This document shows positions 25,580-32,916 of a stretch of DNA of 32,916 nt, in pieces. The translations under genes were made by a program, and so were the position numbers. The notes under the pieces were generated by a model. It saw only the letters and a list, made by a program, of their open reading frames with translations, did not search any database and was not told the DNA's origin. The stretch is from Candidatus Zixiibacteriota bacterium (GTDB lineage Bacteria; Zixibacteria; MSB-5A5; SM1-73), in the NCBI GenBank assembly GCA_029933635.1, contig JAOZNS010000003.1:1-32916 (forward strand). The letters are read 5' to 3'. How positions within the stretch are numbered: position 1 is the first letter of the stretch; every line of letters begins with the position of its first letter.

Positions 25580-25991
25580 CAGCTTCCTCTCCCCTGAGAA
25601 TACCTTTCTGAATCGTCTTCAGCTTAGCCCAGATGTTTTTGGGAAAACCGGGTTTTTCCTCCAAATAGGTGGAATCAGACGATTCGCGAATTAAACCTAT
25701 CTGATGTAAGTCCGGATAAACAAATCCCATCCTTTTGCCTATCTTTTCGATCCTTTCGACGGAGCTGAGTTTGGCTACCTCAACCTGAAGATATTTAAAA
25801 CTTTTCTGTTTTTGTTCGATCTGGAGCCGCAACTTCTTGGTATGGGCAGAAAGCGTGATAACGGTCACCCTCTGCCAGATGTAAACGCAGGAGAGGACGA
25901 CAAATCCAAGAAGAATAAAAAACAACCTAATCCTGCGAGCTTTCTTGCCTTTTGAGGGAAAGCGACATCTTTTTATTTTAACCCTGCTCAA
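25551..25991 (-). CDS. ftsL: FtsL-like single-pass division protein
   Basis: 146 residues: basic N-terminus, one membrane helix (about 22-39), then a coiled-coil-like segment (about 47-85) ending SVERIEKIGKRMGFVYPD, a pattern typical of FtsL/DivIC proteins. It would bridge FtsQ with FtsW-FtsI in the periplasm. The C-terminal extension (about 105-146) is longer than in E. coli FtsL. The start is a TTG with GGAGGG upstream. The call rests mainly on position (rsmH-ftsL-ftsI) and architecture, since FtsL sequence is poorly conserved. Confidence 0.85.
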   Translation of the reverse strand: MSRVKIKRCRFPSKGKKARRIRLFFILLGFVVLSCVYIWQRVTVITLSAHTKKLRLQIEQKQKSFKYLQVEVAKLSSVERIEKIGKRMGFVYPDLHQIGLIRESSDSTYLEEKPGFPKNIWAKLKTIQKGILRGEEAVAKEIEQEP

Positions 25992-26047
25992 GTTCTCTTC
26001 CCTCCATCTATGATCGAATCAATTAAAAGAACATACCGCTCTTTCAA

Positions 26048-27046
26048 TTATACATGAGTCAGCTTCTCTGCCGCCCAGAGCCTTGCGCTTCTGGCCCGAG
26101 GATTTCTTTCCTTCTCCTCAAGAGAAGGAGTTATGGGCTTGGTCGTGATCACCCTCAAATTGGCTTTAGCCTCACAACAGCATACCGGAAGGTGGGGTGG
26201 ACAGATGCAACCTTTGCTTTCTTTTCTCATCTTCTCTCTTATCAACCGGTGTTCCAGGGAGTGATAGGAAATTACACATAATCTCCCCTTAGGGGCCAAA
26301 CAACGTATGGCTTGGTTTAGCCCCTGTTTAAGCTCCTCCAACTCCTGGTTTACCTCTATCCGGATGGCTTGAAACACGCGGGCTAAAGACTTTATTCTAA
26401 ATTTGGGATTGATCACCGACTCCACCAAAACTCTAAGCTGAAAGGTGGTACTTATGGGTGAAACTTTTCCTCGACTCACGATGGCACGAGCAATCTTTTT
26501 GGAATACTTCTCCTGACCAAACCTCTTAAAGATCTTAACCAGGTCTGATTGCGAATAATAATTGACCACCTCAAAGGCGCTCTTTTCTTGGGACCGATCC
26601 ATTCGCATGTCCAATGGTCCATCCAATTGGAAGCTAAAACCACGTTTTTTGTTTTCCAGTTGAGTTGAACAAAGACCTAAATCAAAAAGAAACCCTGACA
26701 CCTCCTTTAAGTTCAATCTTGAAAGAAGGTTTTCTATCTGACTGAAACGAAGATGAGCAAAACAAATCCTATTTCTGTATGGGGCCAGCCTTCTTCTGGC
26801 GATATTCAAAGCGTTTGCATCTCTGTCAATACATATCAATCTGACGCTTGGCTTTACCTTTGCGACAATAGCCTCTGCATGTCCCCCGGTTCCCACCGTA
26901 GCATCACATATGACCTTGGGACTCTCCAGTAGGAGATTTTCCAAAACCTCTTTCACCAGAACGGGCTGGTGCAGACCGTTTTTATTTTTCTTTGCATGTT
27001 TTAACACACCCTTTACATTAAAAGGATCTTCTCTTTGGAGGGTCAA
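26048..27046 (-). CDS. rsmH: RsmH (MraW), 16S rRNA C1402 N4-methyltransferase
   Basis: 332 residues, SAM-dependent methyltransferase acting on the small ribosomal subunit. LHQPVLVKEVLENL (25-38) starts the conserved region; the SAM loop CDATVGTGGHAEAI (47-60), LFDLGLCSTQL, GPLDMRMD and ISYHSLEHRLIR are all typical. The start is uncertain: a TTG at 27046 gives about 24 residues before the conserved region, and a GTG at 27007 is another candidate. It follows mraZ by 39 nt, the usual order. Confidence 0.96.
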   Translation of the reverse strand: MTLQREDPFNVKGVLKHAKKNKNGLHQPVLVKEVLENLLLESPKVICDATVGTGGHAEAIVAKVKPSVRLICIDRDANALNIARRRLAPYRNRICFAHLRFSQIENLLSRLNLKEVSGFLFDLGLCSTQLENKKRGFSFQLDGPLDMRMDRSQEKSAFEVVNYYSQSDLVKIFKRFGQEKYSKKIARAIVSRGKVSPISTTFQLRVLVESVINPKFRIKSLARVFQAIRIEVNQELEELKQGLNQAIRCLAPKGRLCVISYHSLEHRLIREKMRKESKGCICPPHLPVCCCEAKANLRVITTKPITPSLEEKERNPRARSARLWAAEKLTHV

Positions 27047-27085
27047 ACCTTTCTATAAATATGAGGGGGCAGAAGTTTGGCACTC

Positions 27086-27529
27086 TCACGATCCAAATAT
27101 CTTCTCTGCCGCCTCTTCGAAGCTCTCTTTGTGCCGTTCTCTATATTTCTGATACACCTCAGGCGACCATAGTTCAATCCGGGACAAAATTCCCAAGATT
27201 AAAACCTCCTTAGTTATCTGAGCTGATTTCAAAAGCTTATCCGGAATGGTAAGCCGACCAACCCGATCAATTCTTACATCCTCTGATTCCGGGACGAAGG
27301 CTCTCAGTAAAAACCGGTGCTCTCCAACATCCACCTTCAGGTTTCTGAGTTTCTCCTCCTGTTTGGTCCACTCCTCAAGCGGGTAGAGAAAAATACAGCC
27401 ATCATATCCCGGACCTATTACAAAATGATCGTTGGAGGAAACCGGGACAGCCTCCCTTAACTTCTTAGGCAATTTAAACCGTCGCTTGCTGTCTATTGTG
27501 GAGGTGTATGTTCCTTTAAAAGAAGCCAT
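27086..27529 (-). CDS. mraZ: MraZ, transcriptional regulator of the dcw cluster
   Basis: 147 residues, normal length. Two AbrB-like SpoVT repeats, each with the family DxxxR motif, are at 13-17 (DSKRR) and 88-92 (DRVGR). MraZ forms ring oligomers and binds tandem TGGGN-type repeats upstream of its own gene. Such repeats are present at 27764-27798, next to a strong promoter, so autoregulation is likely. First gene of the cluster. Confidence 0.97.
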   Translation of the reverse strand: MASFKGTYTSTIDSKRRFKLPKKLREAVPVSSNDHFVIGPGYDGCIFLYPLEEWTKQEEKLRNLKVDVGEHRFLLRAFVPESEDVRIDRVGRLTIPDKLLKSAQITKEVLILGILSRIELWSPEVYQKYRERHKESFEEAAEKIFGS

Positions 27530-27763
27530 GAGAAGCGAAAAACTTAGCTTATGACGGTGACTAATTCTAACCCAGAAGAGGGCGCCAACATCTACAAGTT
27601 CTTAAGATCCCCACCTTTTTGCCGTAAGTCCTTATTCCCAAACTTCTTCCTAATAAATGGATGATCAATCAAAAGCATTTTAATAAGAAAATCTTGATAA
27701 CTTCAAATGAAGCTTTAGAAAAGCACAACATATCATTACAATGGCTTAATAAAAACGGACGTA

Positions 27764-27798
27764 GTCCCTTTTCGCCCATTTCTGCCCAAAAACGTCCA
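27764..27798 (-). promoter_or_regulatory. Four-box MraZ operator, 10-bp period
   Basis: On the - strand, TGGAC, TGGGC, TGGGC and GGGAC start exactly 10 bp apart (complements at 27794-27798, 27784-27788, 27774-27778 and 27764-27768). MraZ in E. coli and other bacteria is known to bind TGGGN direct repeats separated by 5 bp, which is the same geometry. The boxes begin 13 bp after the -10 element of the promoter at 27812-27840, so bound MraZ would sit on the start of the transcript. Confidence 0.8.
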
Positions 27799-27811
27799 CT
27801 TTCTTGCCACA

Positions 27812-27840
27812 ATGATACACAAGCAGTGGTTTTTTGTCAA
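27812..27840 (-). promoter_or_regulatory. Sigma70-type promoter of the dcw cluster
   Basis: On the - strand, TTGACA (complement of 27835-27840), a 17-nt spacer, and TATCAT (complement of 27812-27817): a perfect -35 and a five-of-six -10. Predicted start near 27805, giving an mraZ leader of about 275 nt. The MraZ boxes lie just downstream. Confidence 0.8.
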
Positions 27841-28127
27841 GGAAAAAATTCAATTTGATTAAATATTTTTACGCAATTGTGTTAATGTAGAAAGCCTACC
27901 ACAATCTATGGGGTCTTTCCAATATCAAATATCCACTTCAGAGAAAAGGATAACTTTTCTTATTTCTCTGGACTTGGACTTATCCTCATAACTTCTTGAC
28001 AAAAGTCAAATTGGCGACCAAACGCTCCTCTTGCCAAAATCTTCTCCTGGCTGGCATATATGTTGCAAAATGGTGCTGTCGTGCATTCTAAATCCTTTTG
28101 AAGGCTGACCTCAAAAGGGGGGTAGCC
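27841..28127. other. Divergent intergenic region ahead of the C25 protease
   Basis: No gene supported. It holds a 7-bp hairpin AGAAAAG-gataa-CTTTTCT (27942-27960) nested within longer arms CAGAGAAA/TTTCTCTG (27939-27970), and a palindrome TTGAC-aaaa-GTCAA (27996-28009) that also contains a consensus -35 hexamer. A weak + strand promoter candidate, TTGCAA (28063-28068) with TCTAAA 18 nt later, could serve the protease gene. The mraZ leader at 27530-27763 also shows no gene. Confidence 0.35.
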
Positions 28128-30620
28128 ATGAGCAGGAGCTTAACCTGGTTTTTAATTCTTTTTCTTATTTTATCCCCAGAATCAATGAGATTGGTGTACT
28201 CTGTTCCGTCAGGGTCAAACATAACTTATCAGATTTGTTTCTCAGAAAGAGATCTGTTTTTTGATCGGATGAATGGTTTTGACCTGGTGGATCTGAAAGG
28301 TAGCATCCGTTCATCGGATGTGGGCTGGCCCGACCTACCTATCAGGCTGATCCATCTCATCCTTCCCACCGATCGCAGGGTAGGTGATGTTTTAGTAATA
28401 AATGAACAGCCAGTGCTCCTTGAAGGGGAGTATCTCATTCTTCCCACCCAGCCAGATCAAAAGACGGATGAGATTTCTGAAAAAGAATGGGTGGATCCAG
28501 ACCCTGAAGTTTATAATTCCGATTCATTGTATCCATCCCGTCTGGTGGAGGTGGTCGAGGAAGGCTATCTGGCCGGCAACCATCTGGTCACACTGGCGTT
28601 ACATCCCCTACAATACCAGCCCAAGTCGCGAAAGCTTTTCTTTTATAAACAGCTAAACATTAATGTAGAATTGGAGCCTTCTGAAAAGCTCCCTTTATCT
28701 TCCCGGATAAGGAGAAGATCAATCAAGGCCCAAAGGTTATATGAGAAGATTCTGCAACAGGTGGTGGACAATCGAAGAGACATTCCCGATTTCATTTGCA
28801 AAGATTTTCCATCCATGGTGTTCAAGGCAAATATTGACAGCTTTGTTTTTCCGTCCTATCTGGTGGTTACCACCCCGGAGCTAAAGCCAGCATTTTTGCC
28901 CCTTGTGGATTGGAAGAACAAAAAGGGAACCGATGCTGACATCGTTTGCATCGATAGCATACTTTTAAATTATTCGGGAAGAGACGATGCGGAAAAACTT
29001 AGAAACTTTTTGATCGATGCCTATCAGAACGGAACCAGCTGGGTGCTTTTGGGAGGAGATGAGGATGTGGTTCCCATCAGATATGCCTATCCCACCAACA
29101 CATCCATCTATCCCCCGAATACCGATCAGCAGATTTGTGATCTTTACTTTTCCGATGTCGACGGAGAGTGGGATCAAGATAACGACGGCATCTGGGGAGA
29201 ACCTCGGCAGGATAGTCCAGACCTTTTCCCGGATTTGTTCGTGGGAAGAGTTCCTGCGAATGATACTACAGAGGTTAAGGCTTTTGTGGAGAAGCTGATC
29301 TCCTATGAAAGAAATCCAGGGAATGGATCGACCGATTATCTTACCCGCGCGTTATGGATGAGCTCAGATCAGATGAGAGACTGGAATGGGGGAGAGGGAC
29401 AGCATCAGCTGGTTTCTCAATACATCCCTATCAGTTTCTCTCAGGATTTGATCACACTTATAGAATCTCCAACCGGAGACGCCCAGAATCCAGTTGGTCC
29501 CGATGGGAGAACCTGTGTGGAGGTGATGAATCAGGGCTGGGGGATCATTGGCGTTTTGGCTCACGGGAAATCAAATGGCTTTGTGGCCAAATCGAATTTG
29601 ACCAACGGCACTCCCAAGTCGTGGGTCTTTACTGCTCCGGGAGGAGGTGGCGGGCACGGACACCTGCCCAACCTGAATGTCGAAGGGAAGTATGGGATAA
29701 TGTATTCAATATCCTGTAGCCAGAGTGCCATAGACGTTGATAAATATCCTTCCTTGGGAGGAGAGCCATGCGTAGGGGAATTTTATCCTTTAGCTTTGCA
29801 AAAGGGTGGAGTGGCATTTTTGGGTTATTCCAGGTGGGGATGGGTAAACGTCTCCTACCAGCTTTTTGAAAAGTTCTCAGAGTACCTATTCGACAACAAC
29901 CTGGGACATCACATCGGAGTGGCAGAAGCTTTATCCAGATGTGCCTATCCTTCCTACAGAGATATAGATTATGGGCACAATCTTTTTGGTGATCCAGAGA
30001 TGCAGGTATGGACAGAGATCCCAAAAGAGCTGGTGGTTGACCATCCGAACGAGGTAAACATAGGTTGGCAAACCATCAACTTCTTCGTCACCTCTCAGGG
30101 AGCGGCTGTAGGCAGTGCCTCGGTTTGTTTAAGCTTAAGAGAACGGATGATATTTTTGGGGCAGACCGATCAGGAGGGTCGGCTAAGCGGTGAGATGAAC
30201 TTAGATGATGTGGGAGAGATGAGCGTGGTGGTAACGAAGCATAATTATATTCCTTATGTTGACTCGATCACCATCTCCTTGCTGGCTGACGTCGGTGAGG
30301 ATGAAAATGGGGATGAAGATTTCTCTCAGGTTAAGTCATTTTCGCTGTTTCAAAATTATCCCAATCCATTTAATCCCATCACCAATATTCTATTTGCGGT
30401 AAAAAGCGACCAGGACCCCGTCCGGACCACCATCAGGGTCTATAATCTTTTAGGCGAAAGGGTGAGGACTCTGCTGGACGAGCCCAAGAAGCCGGGAAAC
30501 TACCAGATAATCTGGGATGGTAAAGATGAGGATGGAAAAGAGGTGTCAAGCGGGATATATCTCTATACATTGGAAGCAGGTAATTACAGGCAGACAAAAA
30601 AGATGATCCTGATGAAATAG
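28128..30620 (+). CDS. Gingipain-like C25 cysteine protease with T9SS/FlgD-type C-terminal domain
   Basis: 830 residues from the ATG at 28128; AAGGGGGG lies about 6 nt upstream and a signal peptide begins there (hydrophobic core WFLILFLIL). A TTG 30 nt earlier is rejected. An N-terminal prodomain-like region (to about 235) precedes the C25 catalytic domain. Its likely catalytic pair is H479 (VLAHGKSNG) and C530 (YSISCSQSAID). An acidic Ca-binding-like stretch, SDVDGEWDQDNDG, is typical of the family. The last 85 residues (FQNYPNPFNPITNILF ... GKEVSSGIYLYTLEAGNY) form a FlgD Ig-like/type IX sorting domain. Probably secreted and attached or released at the cell surface. A self-processing role is possible but not shown. 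Confidence 0.93.
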   Translation: MSRSLTWFLILFLILSPESMRLVYSVPSGSNITYQICFSERDLFFDRMNGFDLVDLKGSIRSSDVGWPDLPIRLIHLILPTDRRVGDVLVINEQPVLLEGEYLILPTQPDQKTDEISEKEWVDPDPEVYNSDSLYPSRLVEVVEEGYLAGNHLVTLALHPLQYQPKSRKLFFYKQLNINVELEPSEKLPLSSRIRRRSIKAQRLYEKILQQVVDNRRDIPDFICKDFPSMVFKANIDSFVFPSYLVVTTPELKPAFLPLVDWKNKKGTDADIVCIDSILLNYSGRDDAEKLRNFLIDAYQNGTSWVLLGGDEDVVPIRYAYPTNTSIYPPNTDQQICDLYFSDVDGEWDQDNDGIWGEPRQDSPDLFPDLFVGRVPANDTTEVKAFVEKLISYERNPGNGSTDYLTRALWMSSDQMRDWNGGEGQHQLVSQYIPISFSQDLITLIESPTGDAQNPVGPDGRTCVEVMNQGWGIIGVLAHGKSNGFVAKSNLTNGTPKSWVFTAPGGGGGHGHLPNLNVEGKYGIMYSISCSQSAIDVDKYPSLGGEPCVGEFYPLALQKGGVAFLGYSRWGWVNVSYQLFEKFSEYLFDNNLGHHIGVAEALSRCAYPSYRDIDYGHNLFGDPEMQVWTEIPKELVVDHPNEVNIGWQTINFFVTSQGAAVGSASVCLSLRERMIFLGQTDQEGRLSGEMNLDDVGEMSVVVTKHNYIPYVDSITISLLADVGEDENGDEDFSQVKSFSLFQNYPNPFNPITNILFAVKSDQDPVRTTIRVYNLLGERVRTLLDEPKKPGNYQIIWDGKDEDGKEVSSGIYLYTLEAGNYRQTKKMILMK

Positions 30621-30896
30621 AAGATATTTGCTCACCTTTGCCCAGAAGAATAAAGATTTAAAAGATACAGCGATTATAATCTTTCCCCCTTAAGAACTTC
30701 TTAAAAAAGATTCTGCCGACGAAATCAAATCCTTTGGTGTTTTCAGTTTTTAAGATACCAAAATGTTGATTGGCTAAGCGAGACCGTGTCAGATCACATC
30801 ATTCTGTGGTTCAAATTATCCTATGAAATATGTAGCCCCATGGATGATCTCACGACACCAATAAGCCTTTTGCCCCTATGAGGATAAAAATTAGGC
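30621..30896. other. Intergenic region between the protease and exosortase genes
   Basis: No gene supported. It contains a tight palindrome TTAAGAA-c-TTCTTAA (30690-30704), followed by A residues rather than T, so not a + strand terminator, and a weak AAAGATT...AATCTTT pairing. No clear terminator for the protease gene. Confidence 0.3.
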
Positions 30897-30925
30897 TTGC
30901 ATAGGATGGGAAAATGGCTTACAAT
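30897..30925 (+). promoter_or_regulatory. Candidate promoter for the exosortase pair
   Basis: TTGCAT (30897-30902), a 17-nt spacer and TACAAT (30920-30925). The -10 is five of six; the -35 is weak. A start about 7 nt later would leave only about 10 nt before the ATG at 30943, a nearly leaderless mRNA with just a weak AAAGAGA as ribosome binding site. Confidence 0.4.
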
Positions 30926-30942
30926 AAAAAAGCAAAGAGAAA

Positions 30943-31515
30943 ATGAAAAGCAGAAAAAAAGCTAAAAGAAAAGATCACACCGCCAAAGCTAGACCGAAGT
31001 CTTATAAGGCTATCATCAGATTTTGCCTTATCTTTCTGGGGCTTTTGATCATCCTCGCCACCTCTTATCCCTTCCTGAATGAGAAGTTCAATCCCCAGTT
31101 CAACTGGCTTATGATGAGGACCGCTGATATCACCGGTTTCTTTTTGAGGCTTGTGGGACAGACGGTTCGAGTGAGTGGACGGATAGTTTCATTGCCCAAT
31201 TTCTCCATCGAGGTGGTGGGTGAGTGCACCGGACTTTACGAGATGCTTGTCTTTCTTTCTGCCATGATAGCCTATCCCGCAGGACTGAAAAAGAAATTGA
31301 TCGGGGCCGGCTTGGGGATTCCCTTTCTTTATGTGATCAACCTGGTCCGAATTGTATTCATCACCCTGGTGGGCAACTGGTCTCCTAAGACCTTCGACTT
31401 TTTGCATCTGTATTTCTGGCAGGTGGCAATGGTTTTAATCATCCTCTCCGTGTGGGTTCTGTGGATTCAAAAGGTGGTATATTATGAGAGAAAAGCTGGG
31501 GTGGTTCATCGTTAA
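30943..31515 (+). CDS. xrtH: Exosortase, XrtH-like membrane cysteine transpeptidase
   Basis: 190 residues, very basic N-terminus, about five membrane helices. The exosortase/archaeosortase catalytic triad is complete: C95 in GECTGLYEM, R136 in NLVRIVF and H155 in FDFLHLYFWQ. Exosortases cleave C-terminal sorting tags (PEP-CTERM-like) of exported proteins and are thought to hand them to another anchor. The short stand-alone form followed by a small membrane protein fits exosortase H, but subtype assignment is from memory. No protein with a matching sorting tag is in this window. It overlaps the next gene by 32 nt. Confidence 0.88.
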   Translation: MKSRKKAKRKDHTAKARPKSYKAIIRFCLIFLGLLIILATSYPFLNEKFNPQFNWLMMRTADITGFFLRLVGQTVRVSGRIVSLPNFSIEVVGECTGLYEMLVFLSAMIAYPAGLKKKLIGAGLGIPFLYVINLVRIVFITLVGNWSPKTFDFLHLYFWQVAMVLIILSVWVLWIQKVVYYERKAGVVHR

Positions 31516-31954
31516 GTTTATTTTGATCTCCGTCCCTTTGTTTATCCTCTGGCACTGGAAAGGAGAGGAAAGATATTTGATTCTCTTTAACCACCTGCTC
31601 ACCCTGCTTCTGATAAAGGTGGCCGGCTTTGACATCCGATATTTTCCTGCTCCAGTGGACATCTTCAATAATCTGATTCCTTTTGTCTCTTTAATGATAA
31701 TTACAAAGCAAATGAAACTCCAAAACAGGCTTTTCCGGATAGCTTTGGGGCTTTCGATCTTGATCCTCTGGCATATGATCTTAACTGAGCTGGTCTATCT
31801 TTTGCATGATGAATATGGGGTTTCTTCTCGGGCTTATGAAAAATTGAGCGTGCCTTTGTATCTTTTCAGTGAGACCTTACCTTTCATGTTATGGATACTT
31901 TTTGCCCGCAAGCAGGTGGCGGGGCTGTTTTTGCGCCTGAAGAAAAGGAGCTGA
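31484..31954 (+). CDS. Small membrane protein paired with the exosortase (XrtH-associated type)
   Basis: 156 residues with about four hydrophobic segments (near 8-24, 30-46, 84-108 and 124-144). The ATG lies inside the end of the exosortase gene, with AAGGTGG 7 nt upstream supporting that start and coupled translation. Small membrane proteins of this size that accompany exosortase H are known; the position fits, but I could not confirm family membership. A partner or stabiliser of the exosortase is the likely role. Confidence 0.75.
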   Translation: MREKLGWFIVKFILISVPLFILWHWKGEERYLILFNHLLTLLLIKVAGFDIRYFPAPVDIFNNLIPFVSLMIITKQMKLQNRLFRIALGLSILILWHMILTELVYLLHDEYGVSSRAYEKLSVPLYLFSETLPFMLWILFARKQVAGLFLRLKKRS

Positions 31955-32018
31955 TAGCTTGCTTTTCTTGGTATGAATTTAAAAAAGATTTTTAACTCTG
32001 GTTTAAAAGGAGGAGCAC

Positions 32019-32702
32019 ATGTCCAATGGGTTCTGTGCAAATGATGAATACTATGTTACCCCATCCAGTTTGAGAAAGAAAGCGGAGGAATGGAAAAAGC
32101 AGATTGCCTTCTACAACCTTCATCGAATGAAGCCAAATTTCAAAAGATCCTGTCTTCTGGTGGTGGACATGCAGAATTTCTTTCTTGATCCGAGAAGCCC
32201 CACCTTCACCCCGGGAGGCTTAGCTATATTGCCCAATTTAACCAGACTGATTAAGGCATTTAGAAGGAAGAAACTCCCGGTGATTTATACCGCCCATGTG
32301 CACAAAGACCAAAAGCTGGATGGCGGAATTTTAGCCTGGTGGTGGGAGGGGATGATCATGGAGAATACGAAAGATGCGGAGATTTATCCTGGTCTGACAC
32401 CGTTGCCGGAGGAGAAGGTAGTCTATAAACATAGATACAGCGCCTTTTATAACACCGATCTGGAGACCGTGCTCAGATGTTTGAAGGTGGGAGATCTAAT
32501 AATTACTGGAGTGATGACCAACTTGTGCTGTGAGTCAACCGCACGTGATGCTTACTTCAGGGATTATCGGGTCTTCTTTCTTCTGGATGCCACCGGGACC
32601 ATAAATGAGGAACTGCATCTGGCTACCCTCAAGAACTTAGCCTTTGGATTTGCCTATGTGACCACCACCGAAGAAATTTTGCGAAAACTATCCAGAAGAT
32701 AG
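32019..32702 (+). CDS. Isochorismatase-family cysteine hydrolase
   Basis: 227 residues. The Asp-Lys-Cys triad of the family is visible: D50 (LLVVDMQNFF), K137 (VVYKHRYSAF) and C170 (GVMTNLCCESTARDA). Family members hydrolyse isochorismate, nicotinamide, biuret, N-carbamoyl compounds and others; the sequence does not decide the substrate. AAAGGAGGAG lies just before the ATG. No siderophore, pyridine-nucleotide or amide-degradation genes lie nearby, so context gives no hint. Confidence 0.92.
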   Translation: MSNGFCANDEYYVTPSSLRKKAEEWKKQIAFYNLHRMKPNFKRSCLLVVDMQNFFLDPRSPTFTPGGLAILPNLTRLIKAFRRKKLPVIYTAHVHKDQKLDGGILAWWWEGMIMENTKDAEIYPGLTPLPEEKVVYKHRYSAFYNTDLETVLRCLKVGDLIITGVMTNLCCESTARDAYFRDYRVFFLLDATGTINEELHLATLKNLAFGFAYVTTTEEILRKLSRR

Positions 32703-32879
32703 GCATTTTTGTTGTCTACGAGTTCCGCTATCTAACTTTCATGATCTCTGGATGTTATCATCCAGAAAACGAAAACCTAAACCTATCTAATTTTCCTGGA
32801 TATTCCCCAAGTTTGACAGACAAATGCTTAAGAGGTAAAGTACTGTATGGCAAGGGAGGAGTTCCATAGAAGGAGGGGG
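32703..32879. other. Non-coding stretch after the hydrolase gene
   Basis: Contains a hairpin TCTGGAT-gttatc-ATCCAGA (32747-32766) about 45 nt after the hydrolase stop. No T tract follows, so it is at best a weak terminator. No gene supported. Confidence 0.35.
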
Positions 32880-32916
32880 GTGGCCGCAGGCTTCAGTGGG
32901 GTTGAAAAAATTGGGA
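32880..32916 (+). CDS. Possible start of a further gene, cut by the window edge
   Basis: A strong AAGGAGGGGG run immediately precedes a GTG at 32880, which opens a frame reading VAAGFSGVEKIG to the edge. Too short to identify. The spacing of the ribosome binding site is tight and the start could be elsewhere. Confidence 0.2.
   Translation, partial: MAAGFSGVEKIG

Noticed and set aside
27661..27858. 65-codon frame on the + strand upstream of mraZ
   Set aside because: It runs across the MraZ boxes and the dcw promoter on the other strand, and its sequence has no protein-like character.
2..32916. CRISPR arrays, tRNA or rRNA genes, transposases
   Set aside because: No regularly spaced repeats, cloverleaf-like sequence, rRNA signatures or transposase frames were seen in the window.

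Overview
The window comes from a bacterium that makes diaminopimelate-type peptidoglycan, divides with FtsZ, and carries a gingipain-like protease with a C-terminal FlgD/T9SS-type sorting domain plus an exosortase-H-like enzyme. That mix, with frequent TTG starts, points to an uncultured Gram-negative lineage in or near the FCB group (candidate phyla such as Zixibacteria, KSB1 or WOR-3). This assignment is inference from gene content. No rRNA or other phylogenetic marker is present.

Layout. (1) 2-9864, + strand: three tandem paralogous copies of a four-gene membrane cassette, always in the order A-B-C-D. A is a signal-peptide/FnIII/TM protein with a conserved, probably cytoplasmic domain that I recall as DUF6754-like. 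B is a small polytopic protein. C is a two-TM protein with a predicted extracytoplasmic alpha/beta domain. D is a second small polytopic protein. The first copy is cut by the window edge. No function is known to me. Conserved order, tight spacing and threefold duplication argue for an obligate multi-subunit envelope complex. (2) 9865-10741: non-coding, with a terminator on each strand, a palindromic intergenic repeat and hairpins. (3) 10742-27529, - strand: a complete-looking division and cell wall (dcw) cluster, transcribed mraZ-rsmH-ftsL-ftsI-murE-murF-mraY-murD-ftsW-murG-murC-ftsQ-ftsA-ftsZ. It lacks murB and ddl. A strong sigma70-type promoter (TTGACA-17-TATCAT) followed at once by four MraZ-type boxes with 10-bp periodicity lies about 230-310 bp upstream of mraZ. 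(4) 28128-32702, + strand: a C25 gingipain-like protease, an exosortase-H-like membrane peptidase with an overlapping small membrane partner, and an isochorismatase-family hydrolase. The last ~200 bp may hold the start of another gene.

How the genes work together. The dcw products build UDP-MurNAc-pentapeptide (MurC, D, E, F), transfer it to lipid (MraY, MurG), polymerise and crosslink it at the septum (FtsW, FtsI with FtsQ and FtsL), and assemble the ring (FtsZ, FtsA). MraZ probably controls the cluster. The protease and exosortase genes suggest two different surface-sorting routes. The triplicated A-B-C-D cassette is the most likely undescribed system in the window.
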